From: Micrococcaceae bacterium RIT 802
GTDB lineage: Bacteria > Actinomycetota > Actinomycetes > Actinomycetales > Micrococcaceae
DNA: 64,000 nucleotides
Assembly (NCBI GenBank): GCA_016892645.1
Contig: JAFEMX010000001.1
Span: 310,001-374,000, forward strand
Reading direction: 5' to 3'
Shown piece after piece: positions 1 through 9,852 of the stretch. A program made the translations under genes and the position numbers. The notes below the pieces were generated by a model. That model saw nothing but the letters and a program-made list of their open reading frames with translations. It searched no databases and was not told the origin of the DNA. Every line of letters begins with the position of its first letter. Position 1 is the stretch's first letter.

Positions 1-137
1 AGCTCACCCTGGGACAGCCGGTCGATCTTCGCCTGGTCGACGTCCACCCCGACGACTTCGAACCCGAGCTCGGCCATGCAGGCAGCGTGGGTCGCGCCAA
101 GGTACCCGGTACCGATCACTGAAATCCTGAGCGTCAT
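1..137 (-). CDS. UDP-glucose/GDP-mannose 6-dehydrogenase family protein, 5' end only
   Basis: Only the first 45 or so codons lie in the window; the gene runs off the left edge. The N-terminus reads MTLRISVIGTGYLGATHAAC, a Rossmann fold with GTGYLG at residues 9-14, followed by an acidic VGVDVD at the end of the second strand. This is the typical opening of NAD-dependent UDP-glucose 6-dehydrogenases, which oxidise UDP-glucose to UDP-glucuronate for cell-surface polysaccharide. The dTDP-rhamnose genes next to it fit that role. Substrate cannot be decided from this fragment (UDP-glucose, GDP-mannose or UDP-ManNAc are possible). Confidence 0.8.
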   Translation of the reverse strand, partial: MTLRISVIGTGYLGATHAACMAELGFEVVGVDVDQAKIDRLSQGE

Positions 138-262
138 ATGCGCCTAACTGTTGGGTGTGGCCGGGGGACTCCGACCATGTTAACCGTGCCGGGCGGGAGG
201 ACGTTGAGCAACCGGTGAACGCGTGCTGTCCGCGGGCGGAATGATCGGAGTTCCCGCATCGA

Positions 263-1717
263 TCAGGCAGGGCCGACGGTGTCCGTGACCTGGGCTGCGA
301 GGTAGGCGTGCAAGGCCTCGTGCTGGTCTCGTGGTTCGAAGCCCGTGGCGTGGATCCGGGTCAGGTCCAGTACCGAGTTCAAGGGGCGCGGGGCTGCCTG
401 TTTGCCGGCGAAGTATTCTGGGGTGCTTATCCCGGTAACCTCGCCGCGGTCCCGGCCGGCGGCGGCGAAGGCCTCGGCCGCGATGTCGGCCCAGCTGGCG
501 GGTTCCCCGGCGTTGGTCAGGTTGTAGGTCCCGGACGGTGCCTTGGTGGCGAGCAGGTGTGCGATGCCGGCGGCGATGGTGTCGGTGAAGGACAGGCGGC
601 CGTATTGGTCGTTGACGACGGAGGGGCTGATCCCGCGGCCGGCGAGGGAGAGCATGGTCTTCACGAAGTTGTTGCCGTCCCCGATGACCCAGCTGGTGCG
701 GATGAGGTAGTGCTGCGGGACCGTCGCGACGGCGAGGTCCCCGGCGGCCTTGGACTGTCCGTAGACGCCCAGCGGGGACAGGGCGGCGTCCTCGGTGTAG
801 GGGGCGGGGGAGGTGCCGTCGAAGACGTAGTCGCTGGAGACGTGGACCAGCCGCAGGGAGTTCTCGGTGCAGATCCGGGCCAGGGCGGCGACCCCGGTGG
901 CATTGGCGGCCCACGCCGCGGTACGGCCCTGGGGGGTTTCGGCCTCGTCCACGCGGGTGTAGGCACCGGCGTTGATGATCGTGGCGTAGCCGGAGAAGTC
1001 CAGTGCGGCCAGGGCGGCGGTGTCGGTGAGGTCGGCCTCGGCGCGGGTGGCGTAGTCGACGTCGTGACGGCCGGCGAAGTGCCGGCGCAGCGCGGTGCCG
1101 AGCTGTCCGCCGGCCCCGAGGACCAGGGTGCGCAGCGGGGCGACGGGTTCGACGTCGGCCAGGCGCGGATGGGCGCGGTCCTTGTCGGAGAGCTCGGCCT
1201 GGCCCAGGGGGATGGGCCAGTCGATGGCCGCCGTCTCGTCGGCGAGGTTCACGAACGCGTATTTCGCGGTGGCCTCGGCGGACCAGTGGTCGTTGACGAG
1301 GTAGGTGTAGGCGGTGTCGGGCTGCAGGGTCTGGAAGGCGTTGCCGACGCCGCGGGGGACGAACACCGCGGTGTCCGGCCCGAGTTCGGTGGTGAAGACC
1401 TCCCCGAAGGACGCCCCGGCACGCAGGTCGACCCAGGCGCCGAAGATCCGGCCGGTGGCAACCGAGACGTACTTGTCCCAAGGTTCGGCATGGATGCCGC
1501 GGGTCGTGCCGACGGCGGCGTTGAAGGAGATGTTGTTCTGCACGGGCCCGAAATCCGGCAGGCCCAGGGACGTCATCTTCGCGCGTTGCCAGTTCTCCTT
1601 GAACCAGCCGCGGTTGTCGCCGTGGACCGGCAGGGTGAGCACGAGCATCCCCGGGATGTTCGGCACGGGCGTCGCAGCCAGGGCGGCGGGACCGGCGGGG
1701 CTTTCGTCGGCGGCCAT
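263..1717 (-). CDS. Bifunctional dTDP-4-dehydrorhamnose 3,5-epimerase / dTDP-4-dehydrorhamnose reductase (RmlC-RmlD fusion)
   Basis: 484 residues catalysing the last two steps of dTDP-L-rhamnose synthesis. Residues about 15-180 are the RmlC cupin-like epimerase, with the catalytic-type His76 in GIHAEP. Residues about 196-475 are the RmlD short-chain reductase, with GAGGQLG at 201-207, SSDYVFDG at 294-301 and the catalytic pair Tyr319/Lys323 in YGQSK. The two domains are usually separate proteins of about 180 and 290 residues; the lengths here account for one complete copy of each. It starts 3 bp after the rmlB stop codon, so the two are surely one transcript. The cytoplasmic product supplies rhamnose for cell-wall glycans. 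Confidence 0.93.
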   Translation of the reverse strand: MAADESPAGPAALAATPVPNIPGMLVLTLPVHGDNRGWFKENWQRAKMTSLGLPDFGPVQNNISFNAAVGTTRGIHAEPWDKYVSVATGRIFGAWVDLRAGASFGEVFTTELGPDTAVFVPRGVGNAFQTLQPDTAYTYLVNDHWSAEATAKYAFVNLADETAAIDWPIPLGQAELSDKDRAHPRLADVEPVAPLRTLVLGAGGQLGTALRRHFAGRHDVDYATRAEADLTDTAALAALDFSGYATIINAGAYTRVDEAETPQGRTAAWAANATGVAALARICTENSLRLVHVSSDYVFDGTSPAPYTEDAALSPLGVYGQSKAAGDLAVATVPQHYLIRTSWVIGDGNNFVKTMLSLAGRGISPSVVNDQYGRLSFTDTIAAGIAHLLATKAPSGTYNLTNAGEPASWADIAAEAFAAAGRDRGEVTGISTPEYFAGKQAAPRPLNSVLDLTRIHATGFEPRDQHEALHAYLAAQVTDTVGPA

Positions 1718-1720
1718 GTC

Positions 1721-3677
<1,957 letters not shown>

Positions 3678-3692
3678 TGCGAGAATAAGGGA

Positions 3693-4904
3693 GTGACTTC
3701 GCAAACTGAACCCCGGGTAGAGCACGGTGCCACCACGCCCACGGATCACGGGTTCGGTCCCGGCCCGGATTTCGAACGCCGGGCGGAAATCGACCTCTCG
3801 GCGATCCGTGACAACGTCAAGCGCGTGATCGAACTCGCCGCACCGGCCACCGTCATGGCGGTGCTCAAGGCCGATGCGTACGGACACGGTGTCCTGCCCG
3901 TCGCGGCCTCTGCACTGCAGGCCGGTGCGGGTTGGCTGGGTTTCGCCCACATCCGTGAAGCACTGGTGGTGCGCGAGGCCGGGATCACCGCACCCACCTT
4001 GGCGTGGCTGCACACCACCGACGCCCCGTTTGCCGAGGCCATCGCCCGGAACATCGACCTCGGGGTCTCGGGCTGGGAACTCGACCACATCGCCGCCGCG
4101 GCCAAGCAAGCCGAACGTCCCGCCCGGGTGCACCTGAAGATCGACACCGGGCTCGGTCGCAATGGCTGTCCGCCGGACCAGTGGGAACGGCTGCTCGGGG
4201 CTGCCGCGGCGTATCAGGAGGAGGGGCTGTTGCGTGTGGTCGGCGTGTTCACCCATCTGGCGGTTGCCGATGAGCCGGACCGCGGTGAAACCGACAGCCA
4301 ACTGGAGTTGTTCCGTGTGGCAGTGAGCCTGGCCGAAGACGCGGGTTTCGACCTGGAGGTGCGCCATGCGGCCAACACCCCGGCGATCCTGTCCCGCCCG
4401 GACGCGCATTTCGACCTGGTGCGCCTCGGCCTGGGCATGTACGGGTTGAGCCCGTTTGCCGACCAGACGTCCCGGCAGCTGGGCCTGCGGCCCGCCATGC
4501 GATTGGTGGCACGCATTGCCAACGTCAAGAACGTCCCCGCCGGTCAAGGCGTCTCCTACGGGTTGACGTACCGGACCGCCGAGCCGACCTCCCTGGCGCT
4601 GATCCCGATGGGCTATGGCGACGGAGTGCCACGCTCCGCGGTGGAGGGCCCCGTGCTCATCGACGGGCGCAAGTTGATCAGTCGCGGGCGGATCGCCATG
4701 GACCAGTTCGTCGTCGACCTCGGCCAGGTCACGGATCCGGCTTCCCTGGTCGGCGCCGAGGCGGTCCTCTTCGGCGGCGACGGGCCCTCGGCCGACGAGT
4801 GGGCGGCTGCGGCCCACACGATCAACTACGAGATCGTCACACGGATCTCCCCGCGCGTCCCCCGCCTGTATGTGGAGGGATCCTGGGGGCCAAAGGATGC
4901 CTGA
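3693..4904 (+). CDS. alr: Alanine racemase
   Basis: 403-residue fold-type III PLP enzyme interconverting L- and D-alanine for peptidoglycan. The PLP lysine is Lys59 in AVLKADAYGHG, and the second catalytic base is Tyr289 in VSYGLTY. The N-terminus carries about 25 extra residues of low complexity before the fold begins at RAEIDLSAIRDNV. The start is GTG. The 3' end overlaps tsaE by 8 bp, so the two are probably translationally coupled. Alr-tsaE-tsaB-rimI-tsaD order is common in actinobacteria. Confidence 0.95.
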   Translation: MTSQTEPRVEHGATTPTDHGFGPGPDFERRAEIDLSAIRDNVKRVIELAAPATVMAVLKADAYGHGVLPVAASALQAGAGWLGFAHIREALVVREAGITAPTLAWLHTTDAPFAEAIARNIDLGVSGWELDHIAAAAKQAERPARVHLKIDTGLGRNGCPPDQWERLLGAAAAYQEEGLLRVVGVFTHLAVADEPDRGETDSQLELFRVAVSLAEDAGFDLEVRHAANTPAILSRPDAHFDLVRLGLGMYGLSPFADQTSRQLGLRPAMRLVARIANVKNVPAGQGVSYGLTYRTAEPTSLALIPMGYGDGVPRSAVEGPVLIDGRKLISRGRIAMDQFVVDLGQVTDPASLVGAEAVLFGGDGPSADEWAAAAHTINYEIVTRISPRVPRLYVEGSWGPKDA

Positions 4905-5460
4905 CGCCGCCGCCGCCGGGGAAGCGCAGCCCGGGGCCCCCATCTGGACCGCCGAGGTGAACACCTACGGATCCGAATCGACGCAGGACCTCGCCGCACG
5001 CATCGGTGCCGCACTGCTGCCTGGCGACCTGCTGTTGCTCGCCGGAGAACTCGGCGCCGGGAAAACGACGTTCACCCAGGGACTCGGGGTCGGCCTCGGC
5101 GTGCGCGAGGGCATCATCTCGCCGACATTCGTCCTCTCACGGGTCCACCCGTCGGTGACGGGTGGCCCGGCCCTGGTGCACGTGGACGCCTACCGGCTGT
5201 CCGGTGTCGGAGAACTCGAGGACCTGGACCTGGAGGCGGGCATGGACCGCTCGGTCACCGTGGTCGAGTGGGGTACGGGGATGGCGGAGCAGCTCAGTGA
5301 TTCGCGGCTGGAGATCACCCTGGCCCGCGAGACGGGCTCCACGATGGGCGGACGTGACGGGGCTCCGGTGATGGAATATCCGGAAACGGACGACGACGAG
5401 CCGCGGACGATCACAGTCCGCGCCTTCGGCCCCGCGTGGACGGACCGCCGGATCCTCTGA
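4897..5460 (+). CDS. tsaE: tRNA t6A37 biosynthesis ATPase TsaE
   Basis: 187-residue P-loop ATPase that works with TsaB and TsaD to attach threonylcarbamoyl to A37 of ANN-decoding tRNAs. The Walker A motif GELGAGKTT is at residues 50-58, followed by the family-typical SPTFVLSRVH and the HVDAYRL segment. I chose the ATG at 4897, which overlaps the alr stop, because the protein then has near-family length. The C-terminus has a less conserved 40-residue tail (MGGRDGAPVMEYPETDDDE region). Transcription beyond this gene is unclear because a separate promoter and palindrome follow at 5524-5572. Confidence 0.93.
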   Translation: MPDAAAAGEAQPGAPIWTAEVNTYGSESTQDLAARIGAALLPGDLLLLAGELGAGKTTFTQGLGVGLGVREGIISPTFVLSRVHPSVTGGPALVHVDAYRLSGVGELEDLDLEAGMDRSVTVVEWGTGMAEQLSDSRLEITLARETGSTMGGRDGAPVMEYPETDDDEPRTITVRAFGPAWTDRRIL

Positions 5461-5523
5461 GCGGCAGTATCGCACCAGGGGATCCGGTGCCCGCCGGCGG
5501 GATGGCGCGCTTCGTGCCGTGCA

Positions 5524-5547
5524 GCGATGGGGAGTTCTCCCCATCGC
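5524..5547. promoter_or_regulatory. 24-bp perfect palindrome, candidate operator A
   Basis: Arms GCGATGGGGAG (5524-5534) and CTCCCCATCGC (5537-5547) are exact inverted repeats around a central TT. The inner 18 bp are identical to a second palindrome at 19401-19424. A TAGGCT -10 hexamer follows at 5567-5572, putting the palindrome centre near -43 from the predicted start of transcription. That is a class II activator position, overlapping the expected -35 box. The gene served is the LpqN-like CDS at 5599. Confidence 0.72.
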
Positions 5548-5566
5548 GGAGCCGCAGCGCCCCACC

Positions 5567-5572
5567 TAGGCT
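5567..5572 (+). promoter_or_regulatory. -10 box TAGGCT of the LpqN-like/EspG-like pair
   Basis: TAGGCT fits the actinobacterial TANNNT -10 pattern. The 17-bp-upstream position reads TCGCGG, which is no -35 consensus, consistent with an activator bound at the adjacent palindrome. Confidence 0.5.
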
Positions 5573-5598
5573 GGTCTGGATGGGAAGGCTGGCGGGCA

Positions 5599-6087
5599 TT
5601 GAGACTGGTAGACGTGGAATTGCCTGCGGGCTGGAGGCGACTCGAGGCCGTCGGCTGCAATTACCTGGCCTGTCACACCGGGCGCATCCCGGCAGCCGAT
5701 TCCGGTCCGGGCGGCGACGCCGTACCGGTGACCGTGCAGGGGCTCGATATCCTCTCCCGGCCGGTCGAGATCCGTACGGCCGGATTTCCCCTGGGCTCGG
5801 CGTCGTCCAGCAGCATCATTGCGGTCGAGTACCAGTCCCACAACGTCATGCAGGGAATCAGCGGCCTCTTCGTGGTTGACGTGGGAAGCACCCAACTCTC
5901 CGGATTCGCGGCCCGGCGCATGGATCTCACGCACCGGCGGGCCGGGGTGGCACTGTTCACCCGTCGTTGGGTCATGCCCGCGGGGCAGCGTACTCTGGAG
6001 ATCGCGGCAACGTGCCCCCTCGACCATTTCCGCCGCCACATTCAGGACTTCGACGAGCTGGAAGACAGGATCCAAGTCGCCGCATGA
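5599..6087 (+). CDS. LpqN-like domain protein (paralogue of the N-terminal half of the CDS at 21786)
   Basis: 162 residues, no signal peptide or membrane segment seen. The opening VELPAGWRRLEAVG resembles the PxGW start of LpqN/PsbP-like domains. It aligns end to end with residues about 13-145 of the protein encoded at 21786: VELPAGWRRL with LPVPRDWVRL, and RWVMPAGQRTLEIAATCPLDHF with RWVFFAGADAVEIAAHYTVEQQ. I chose the TTG at 5599 because GGGAAGG (5582-5588) lies about 10 nt upstream; a GTG at 5614 is the alternative. The stop overlaps the next gene by 4 bp (ATGA). The pair sits between tsaE and tsaB but has its own promoter. Molecular function unknown. Confidence 0.7.
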   Translation: MRLVDVELPAGWRRLEAVGCNYLACHTGRIPAADSGPGGDAVPVTVQGLDILSRPVEIRTAGFPLGSASSSSIIAVEYQSHNVMQGISGLFVVDVGSTQLSGFAARRMDLTHRRAGVALFTRRWVMPAGQRTLEIAATCPLDHFRRHIQDFDELEDRIQVAA

Positions 6088-6851
6088 ACTCCCCATCGAC
6101 CGGTGACCGGGAGGCCGCCGATGCCGCCTGGCCCAGCGGACCGCTGATTCGACCCGCAGCGTGGGAATTGATGGTGCAGGCGTGGCCGGGGCGCGGGCTA
6201 CGTCGTTCCACCATCCGCAGACGGCGGTCCCTGGTCGCGGAGCTCGCTGCCCAGGGGTGGGTGGATGCGACCGGCCGGTTCAGCGGGCAGGCCCGGGAAG
6301 TGCTTCCGGCCGCGGCGAATCCGAGCTCCACCTGGTACGCGACCGGCCGCCATCAGGGGTTGACGTCCGACGTCAGGATCTATGGTGGATCCGAGGAAAG
6401 CACGCTCAGCGTCGGGCCCGACGCGGCCACCTTGCGTGGGGCCTCGGGCGACCACGCGCCGGTCCCGGGCGCGGAACTGCCCGTGGCCATCAGGAGACTG
6501 GATACCCAGGAGATCCCGACACTCCTGTGTGCCTGGGCAGGGGTCCGCCCGGGAACCCCGCCGGCCGACCGGCGGCTGGAACTCCCGGTCCCCGTGTTCA
6601 CGGCCCGCGCCCATGGCGCCGCCGGTTCGCCGCCCCACGAATTCGAGAATGCCCATGAGCTGTGGAACGACGATTGGTTCGTCTGGGACGTCGTGACCCC
6701 CTCGGGGACCGAGCACGGGTTCATCGGCACCGTTGACAACGGCAATTTCGCCTTCGGACACGTGGCGTCTGCCGGCGTGCCCATGATCCGCCTGGTGCCG
6801 CTCAGAAGCGGCGAGATCTGGCGGATCCTCGAGGCTGCCCAGCAGATCTGA
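6084..6851 (+). CDS. EspG-like (ESX secretion-associated type) protein, paralogue of the C-terminal half of the CDS at 21786
   Basis: 255 residues, soluble. It aligns with the C-terminal part of the protein at 21786: LVAELAAQGWVDATGRFS with ELVAAGLMEPDGTFTP near the start, and WNDDWFVWDVV...NGNFAFGHV with WEQPWFAWRFS...AGHFAIGHT near the end. The pattern of a short helical N-terminus, an L-x2-Gl-x-x-dG-x-l-x-P segment and a mixed beta C-terminus resembles EspG proteins, which chaperone type VII secretion substrates in mycobacteria. That family assignment is from pattern memory, not a search. Translation is coupled to the LpqN-like gene by an ATGA overlap, so the two proteins here match the single fused protein at 21786. 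Confidence 0.6.
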   Translation: MNSPSTGDREAADAAWPSGPLIRPAAWELMVQAWPGRGLRRSTIRRRRSLVAELAAQGWVDATGRFSGQAREVLPAAANPSSTWYATGRHQGLTSDVRIYGGSEESTLSVGPDAATLRGASGDHAPVPGAELPVAIRRLDTQEIPTLLCAWAGVRPGTPPADRRLELPVPVFTARAHGAAGSPPHEFENAHELWNDDWFVWDVVTPSGTEHGFIGTVDNGNFAFGHVASAGVPMIRLVPLRSGEIWRILEAAQQI

Positions 6852-6884
6852 GGCGGCACGGCTGACAGGGGTCCGCGGCACGCA

Positions 6885-6890
6885 TACGAT
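6885..6890 (+). promoter_or_regulatory. -10 box TACGAT, leaderless tsaB promoter
   Basis: TACGAT ends exactly 7 nt before the tsaB GTG, so the predicted +1 is the first base of the start codon. tsaB can therefore be transcribed independently of the inserted pair upstream. Confidence 0.55.
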
Positions 6891-6896
6891 GGAGCG

Positions 6897-7598
6897 GTGC
6901 TTATTCTGGCCATCGACACCTCCGCCACCGCTTCCGCCGCCCTGCTGAAGACCCGCTCCCCGGGTTCAGCAGCCCAACTGCTGGCGTCCTTCCACACGGA
7001 GGAGACCAACACCCATTCCGAGGTCCTGGCCCCCGGCATCCAGGGACTGCTCGCCGAATCGGGAAGCTCGGGCGGCGACATCGACGCCATCGTCGTGGGC
7101 GTGGGGCCGGGACCGTTCACCGGGCTGCGGGTGGGCATCGCCACGGCACGCGCCCTCGGTTTCGCCTGGGGCACACCCGTCCACGGGGCGGTGAGCCTGG
7201 ACGCACTGGCCTACGACGTCATGGTCGACAACTCCTCCAGTAGCGTTGACGACCACGAGTTCACGGTGGCCATTGACGCCCGGCGCAAGGAGCTCTACTG
7301 GGCTCGCTATGCCGACGACGGGACCCTGCTGGACGGGCCCCACGTCGGTGCCGCCGAGACACTGCCTTCGGGACCAGTCCATGGAGCCGGTGCCGGAATG
7401 TACGCGGACCGGCTGGACGCGGCCGGGGCGAACGTGGTGGAACGCTTCGCCGACCGCCAGCCCTCGGCCGCCTCGCTGGGGGCATGGGCCCTCCGGATCC
7501 TGGGAGCGGGCGGGAAACTGCTCCCCACGACCCCCCTCTATTTGCGGGAATCGGATGCGAAGGTGCCCGCGCAGATGAAGGGTGCACCGGCGTCGTGA
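6897..7598 (+). CDS. tsaB: tRNA t6A37 biosynthesis protein TsaB
   Basis: 233-residue ASKHA-fold paralogue of TsaD that scaffolds the t6A complex. The N-terminus MLILAIDTSATAS and the segment VGVGPGPFTGLRVGIATARALGF are diagnostic. The start is GTG, with a leaderless-type -10 (TACGAT) directly upstream and no ribosome site. The stop codon overlaps the rimI start (GTGA), so these two are coupled. The C-terminus ends in a typical YLRESDAKVP tail. Confidence 0.95.
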   Translation: MLILAIDTSATASAALLKTRSPGSAAQLLASFHTEETNTHSEVLAPGIQGLLAESGSSGGDIDAIVVGVGPGPFTGLRVGIATARALGFAWGTPVHGAVSLDALAYDVMVDNSSSSVDDHEFTVAIDARRKELYWARYADDGTLLDGPHVGAAETLPSGPVHGAGAGMYADRLDAAGANVVERFADRQPSAASLGAWALRILGAGGKLLPTTPLYLRESDAKVPAQMKGAPAS

Positions 7599-8041
7599 TC
7601 TACCGTGACATGACCGCGGCGGACATCGAGGAGGTCTGGGAGCTCGAGCGCGGCTTGTTCCCCGAGGATGCGTGGCCGCTGGAGATGTTCCGTGACGAGC
7701 TGGGGCAGGCCGCGACGCGCAGGTACTGGGTGGCCGAGGACGACGGCCGGATCGTGGCCTACTGCGGGATGATGTGCGTGCTGCCGATCGCCGACGTGCA
7801 GACGATCGCGGTGCTGCCGGAATTCGAGGGCCGGGGCGTCGGCTCGACCCTGCTGCGCCAGCTCATCGACGAAGCCCGCGACCGCAGCGCCCAGGACGTC
7901 CTGTTGGAGGTCCGCGCGGACAATCCGCGGGCCCAGGCGCTCTACACGAGGTTCGGCTTCGAGCACATCCATACGCGCCGAGGGTACTATCCGGGCGGCG
8001 TGGATGCGCTCGTCATGCGGTTGGAGCTGGACGGGGCGTAG
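7595..8041 (+). CDS. rimI: Ribosomal protein S18-alanine N-acetyltransferase family protein
   Basis: 148-residue GNAT acetyltransferase. The acetyl-CoA binding loop is EGRGVGSTLL (residues 79-88, pattern Q/RxxGxG/A), and the RimI-typical VRADNPRAQALYTRFGFEHIHTRR region follows, with the YYPGG element. Its place directly behind tsaB supports RimI rather than a generic GNAT. The start is GTG at 7595 within the tsaB stop. The 3' end overlaps the convergent Hpt-like gene by 29 bp. Confidence 0.92.
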   Translation: MIYRDMTAADIEEVWELERGLFPEDAWPLEMFRDELGQAATRRYWVAEDDGRIVAYCGMMCVLPIADVQTIAVLPEFEGRGVGSTLLRQLIDEARDRSAQDVLLEVRADNPRAQALYTRFGFEHIHTRRGYYPGGVDALVMRLELDGA

Positions 8042-8459
8042 CCCCTTCGGCGTCGCGGTTGCCGGGGCAGATGTCCCGGGCGAGACGCGACACGTCGGCG
8101 ACGGACGCCTCGCCCAGCCGGTCGATCTCGTTGAGCAGGTCCGCGGCCTCCGTCCACGCCGGCAGGGCCGTCGATGGGGGCACGCCGGAATGCAGCTGCG
8201 AACCGAGTTCGGCCAGGCGATGGGCACCGGCCATGGTGGCGCTCGAGACCAGCGAGAGCGCGGCGTCCCTGCCGGCCTCGGCGTCGCACTGCTCCACCGC
8301 GAGGTGCAGGCGTTGACGGCGAACCGGCCAGAGGCGGATGAAGCGCTCGACGAAGACCGAGGCCGCGGCGGTACCGAGCTGGTCCACCAGGGAATGCAGG
8401 GCGGCGGCACACACGAGGGTGCTGGCTCCGGGGACATCCGGTGGTTCGGCGCAGGTCAT
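8013..8459 (-). CDS. Hpt-like domain protein lacking the phosphorylatable histidine
   Basis: 148 residues. The core RFIRLWPVRRQRLHLAVEQ followed by ALSLVSSATMAGAHRLAEL has the helix pattern of Hpt phosphotransfer domains, where the consensus is A-H-x-L-K-x-S-x4-G-A-x2-L-x-x-L. At the phospho-acceptor position this protein has Leu (ALSLV), and the following Lys is Val. So it is probably a pseudo-Hpt or merely Hpt-shaped. It lies beside a SipW cluster with its own histidine kinase and response regulator, which suggests a docking or regulatory role there. The start at the ATG 8459 is uncertain; a TTG at 8498 would add 13 residues. Confidence 0.6.
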   Translation of the reverse strand: MTCAEPPDVPGASTLVCAAALHSLVDQLGTAAASVFVERFIRLWPVRRQRLHLAVEQCDAEAGRDAALSLVSSATMAGAHRLAELGSQLHSGVPPSTALPAWTEAADLLNEIDRLGEASVADVSRLARDICPGNRDAEGATPRPAPTA

Positions 8460-8493
8460 GGGTCCATGGTGCGCCGCCCACCCATCGGAAGCA

Positions 8494-8521
8494 CTCAAGG
8501 CATGCTCAAGATCGGCTCAAG
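8494..8521. promoter_or_regulatory. Three CTCAAG direct repeats at exact 11-bp spacing
   Basis: CTCAAG occurs at 8494-8499, 8505-8510 and 8516-8521. Eleven-bp phased direct repeats are the usual site layout of OmpR/PhoB-family response regulators, and one is encoded at 12966. The array lies between the Hpt-like gene and the first SipW substrate gene, so it could control either or both. Confidence 0.65.
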
Positions 8522-8551
8522 TTTGTCCCGGTACGGACTGCAGGGATCTTG

Positions 8552-8568
8552 TGTAAATCTTTTGTAAA
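8552..8568. promoter_or_regulatory. TGTAAA direct repeat pair at 11-bp spacing
   Basis: TGTAAA at 8552-8557 and again at 8563-8568, each followed by a pyrimidine-rich stretch. Same 11-bp period as the CTCAAG array 30 bp upstream, but a different core; the two sets are not in phase with each other. Could be a second regulator site or core promoter elements of the operon at 8659. Confidence 0.5.
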
Positions 8569-8658
8569 CCCAGGGGCTTGTCTTGATCGGGCCCGGTCAT
8601 GCTGGTTCCAACAGCCGGTGAAGCAGCTCGCCGGCACGGACCTCCAAGGGGACACACG

Positions 8659-9216
8659 ATGAACAAGATGACCAAGGGCGCACTCGCCACCGGACTCGGC
8701 GTCGCACTGCTGATCGGCGGCGGCGGATCGCTGGCCGTCTGGAACACCAGCGCCCAGGCCAGCGCCGGCCAGATCGTCGCCGGCAACATGGGGCTGCAGG
8801 CGGCGGCCGGCACCTGGACCAACTCGGCCGGAACCAACGTCACCACCAAGATGACCGCCGGCACCTACCGGATCGTCCCCGGCGACTCCCTGTCCTTCAC
8901 GCAGCCGGTCAGCGTCACCCTCTCCGGGGACCTGATGAAAGCCAAGCTCACCGTCACGGACGACGCGCTCACCACCGACCGCACCTTCAACGCGGCCAAC
9001 TACACGGTCAGCCCGATCACCATCAAGGACTCCTCCAGCAACCCCATCGCCGGCCAGGTGCTGACCGCCAACGGCACCTACACCGCATCGGTGACCTTCA
9101 CGTTCAAGGAGAGCACCACCGGGCTGCAGGACGCCAGCGCGAAGTACGACTTCAGCAAGGTCGGCTACAAGCTCGACCAGGTCGCGTCCTCGAGCAACGC
9201 CACCACGGCGCCGTAA
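8659..9216 (+). CDS. Alternate-type signal peptide protein, putative SipW substrate 1
   Basis: 185 residues, exported. The signal region MTKGALATGLGVALLIGGGG ends in SLAVWNTSAQASAG, the characteristic (G)SLAVWN-x-S/T-A motif of actinobacterial alternate signal peptides that are processed by SipW-type peptidases. The mature part is Thr/Ser/Ala/Asn rich and likely beta-sandwich, as in TasA/camelysin-like surface proteins. The ATG at 8659 has the ribosome site AAGGGGA upstream; an open frame from 8599 is disfavoured. First of a four-gene operon with the peptidase third, so probably a surface or matrix protein. Confidence 0.82.
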   Translation: MNKMTKGALATGLGVALLIGGGGSLAVWNTSAQASAGQIVAGNMGLQAAAGTWTNSAGTNVTTKMTAGTYRIVPGDSLSFTQPVSVTLSGDLMKAKLTVTDDALTTDRTFNAANYTVSPITIKDSSSNPIAGQVLTANGTYTASVTFTFKESTTGLQDASAKYDFSKVGYKLDQVASSSNATTAP

Positions 9217-9263
9217 CCAGCTCGCACCGCATCGCCCGCACCACCACCGCCCCGGAGGCACGC

Positions 9264-9809
9264 ATGAGAACGACGTCGGCGCTCAAGACAGCCGCACTGG
9301 TGATCACCGCCGTCGTTCTCGGCCTCGGGACGGTCCAGGGCAGTCTCGCGGTGTGGAACACGACCACCGCGTCGGCGGCGGGAACGGTCCAGGCGGCCGA
9401 TTTCGCGGTCACCCTGAAATCCGGGTCCGGCGCGGTCCAGCGGCTCAGCGCCAACGGGCAGCCCGCCACGGTCACCCTCCCCGCGCTCACCGGCCTGAAA
9501 CCCGCAGAGACCCGGATCATCCCGGTGGCCGTCACCAACGCGACCGCCGCGGGGAACGGGAACTTCCGCATCCGGACCACGATCTCGACGCCGAACGTGA
9601 CCGGCGCGGCATCGGGCTACCTCACCGCCACTGCCGGCTTCGGCGAGTCCGACAGCTGCCCCACCGCGGCCCCACCCGCCTCGGCCCAGCTGGCGCAGGG
9701 CGGAACTGCCACCCTGTGCGTGGCGATCAGCCTCTCGTCCGCCGCGCCGGCGACCGCCGGTGGCCAGTCGAACAGCGTCAGCGTGAAGCTGACGGCCGCC
9801 CAGCTCTGA
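9264..9809 (+). CDS. Alternate-type signal peptide protein, putative SipW substrate 2
   Basis: 181 residues. An N-terminal hydrophobic stretch (ALVITAVVLGLG) leads into QGSLAVWNTTTASAAG, the same motif as the preceding gene product. The mature part is low-complexity Thr/Ala/Val with two cysteines (DSCPT and TLCVAI) that may form a disulphide outside the cell. The ribosome site GGAGG lies 6 nt before the ATG. It follows the first substrate gene by 47 bp and precedes the peptidase gene, implying co-transcription and processing by it. Function of the mature protein unknown. Confidence 0.82.
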   Translation: MRTTSALKTAALVITAVVLGLGTVQGSLAVWNTTTASAAGTVQAADFAVTLKSGSGAVQRLSANGQPATVTLPALTGLKPAETRIIPVAVTNATAAGNGNFRIRTTISTPNVTGAASGYLTATAGFGESDSCPTAAPPASAQLAQGGTATLCVAISLSSAAPATAGGQSNSVSVKLTAAQL

Positions 9810-9852
9810 CACCGCCCCACCCACCCGCACACGACACACCGAGAAGGACACC

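Noticed and set aside
6089-6098. CTCCCCATCG, a 10-base match to one arm of palindrome A, inside the EspG-like gene start
   Set aside because: The other arm is missing and the match lies in coding sequence; a ten-base match by chance is likely.
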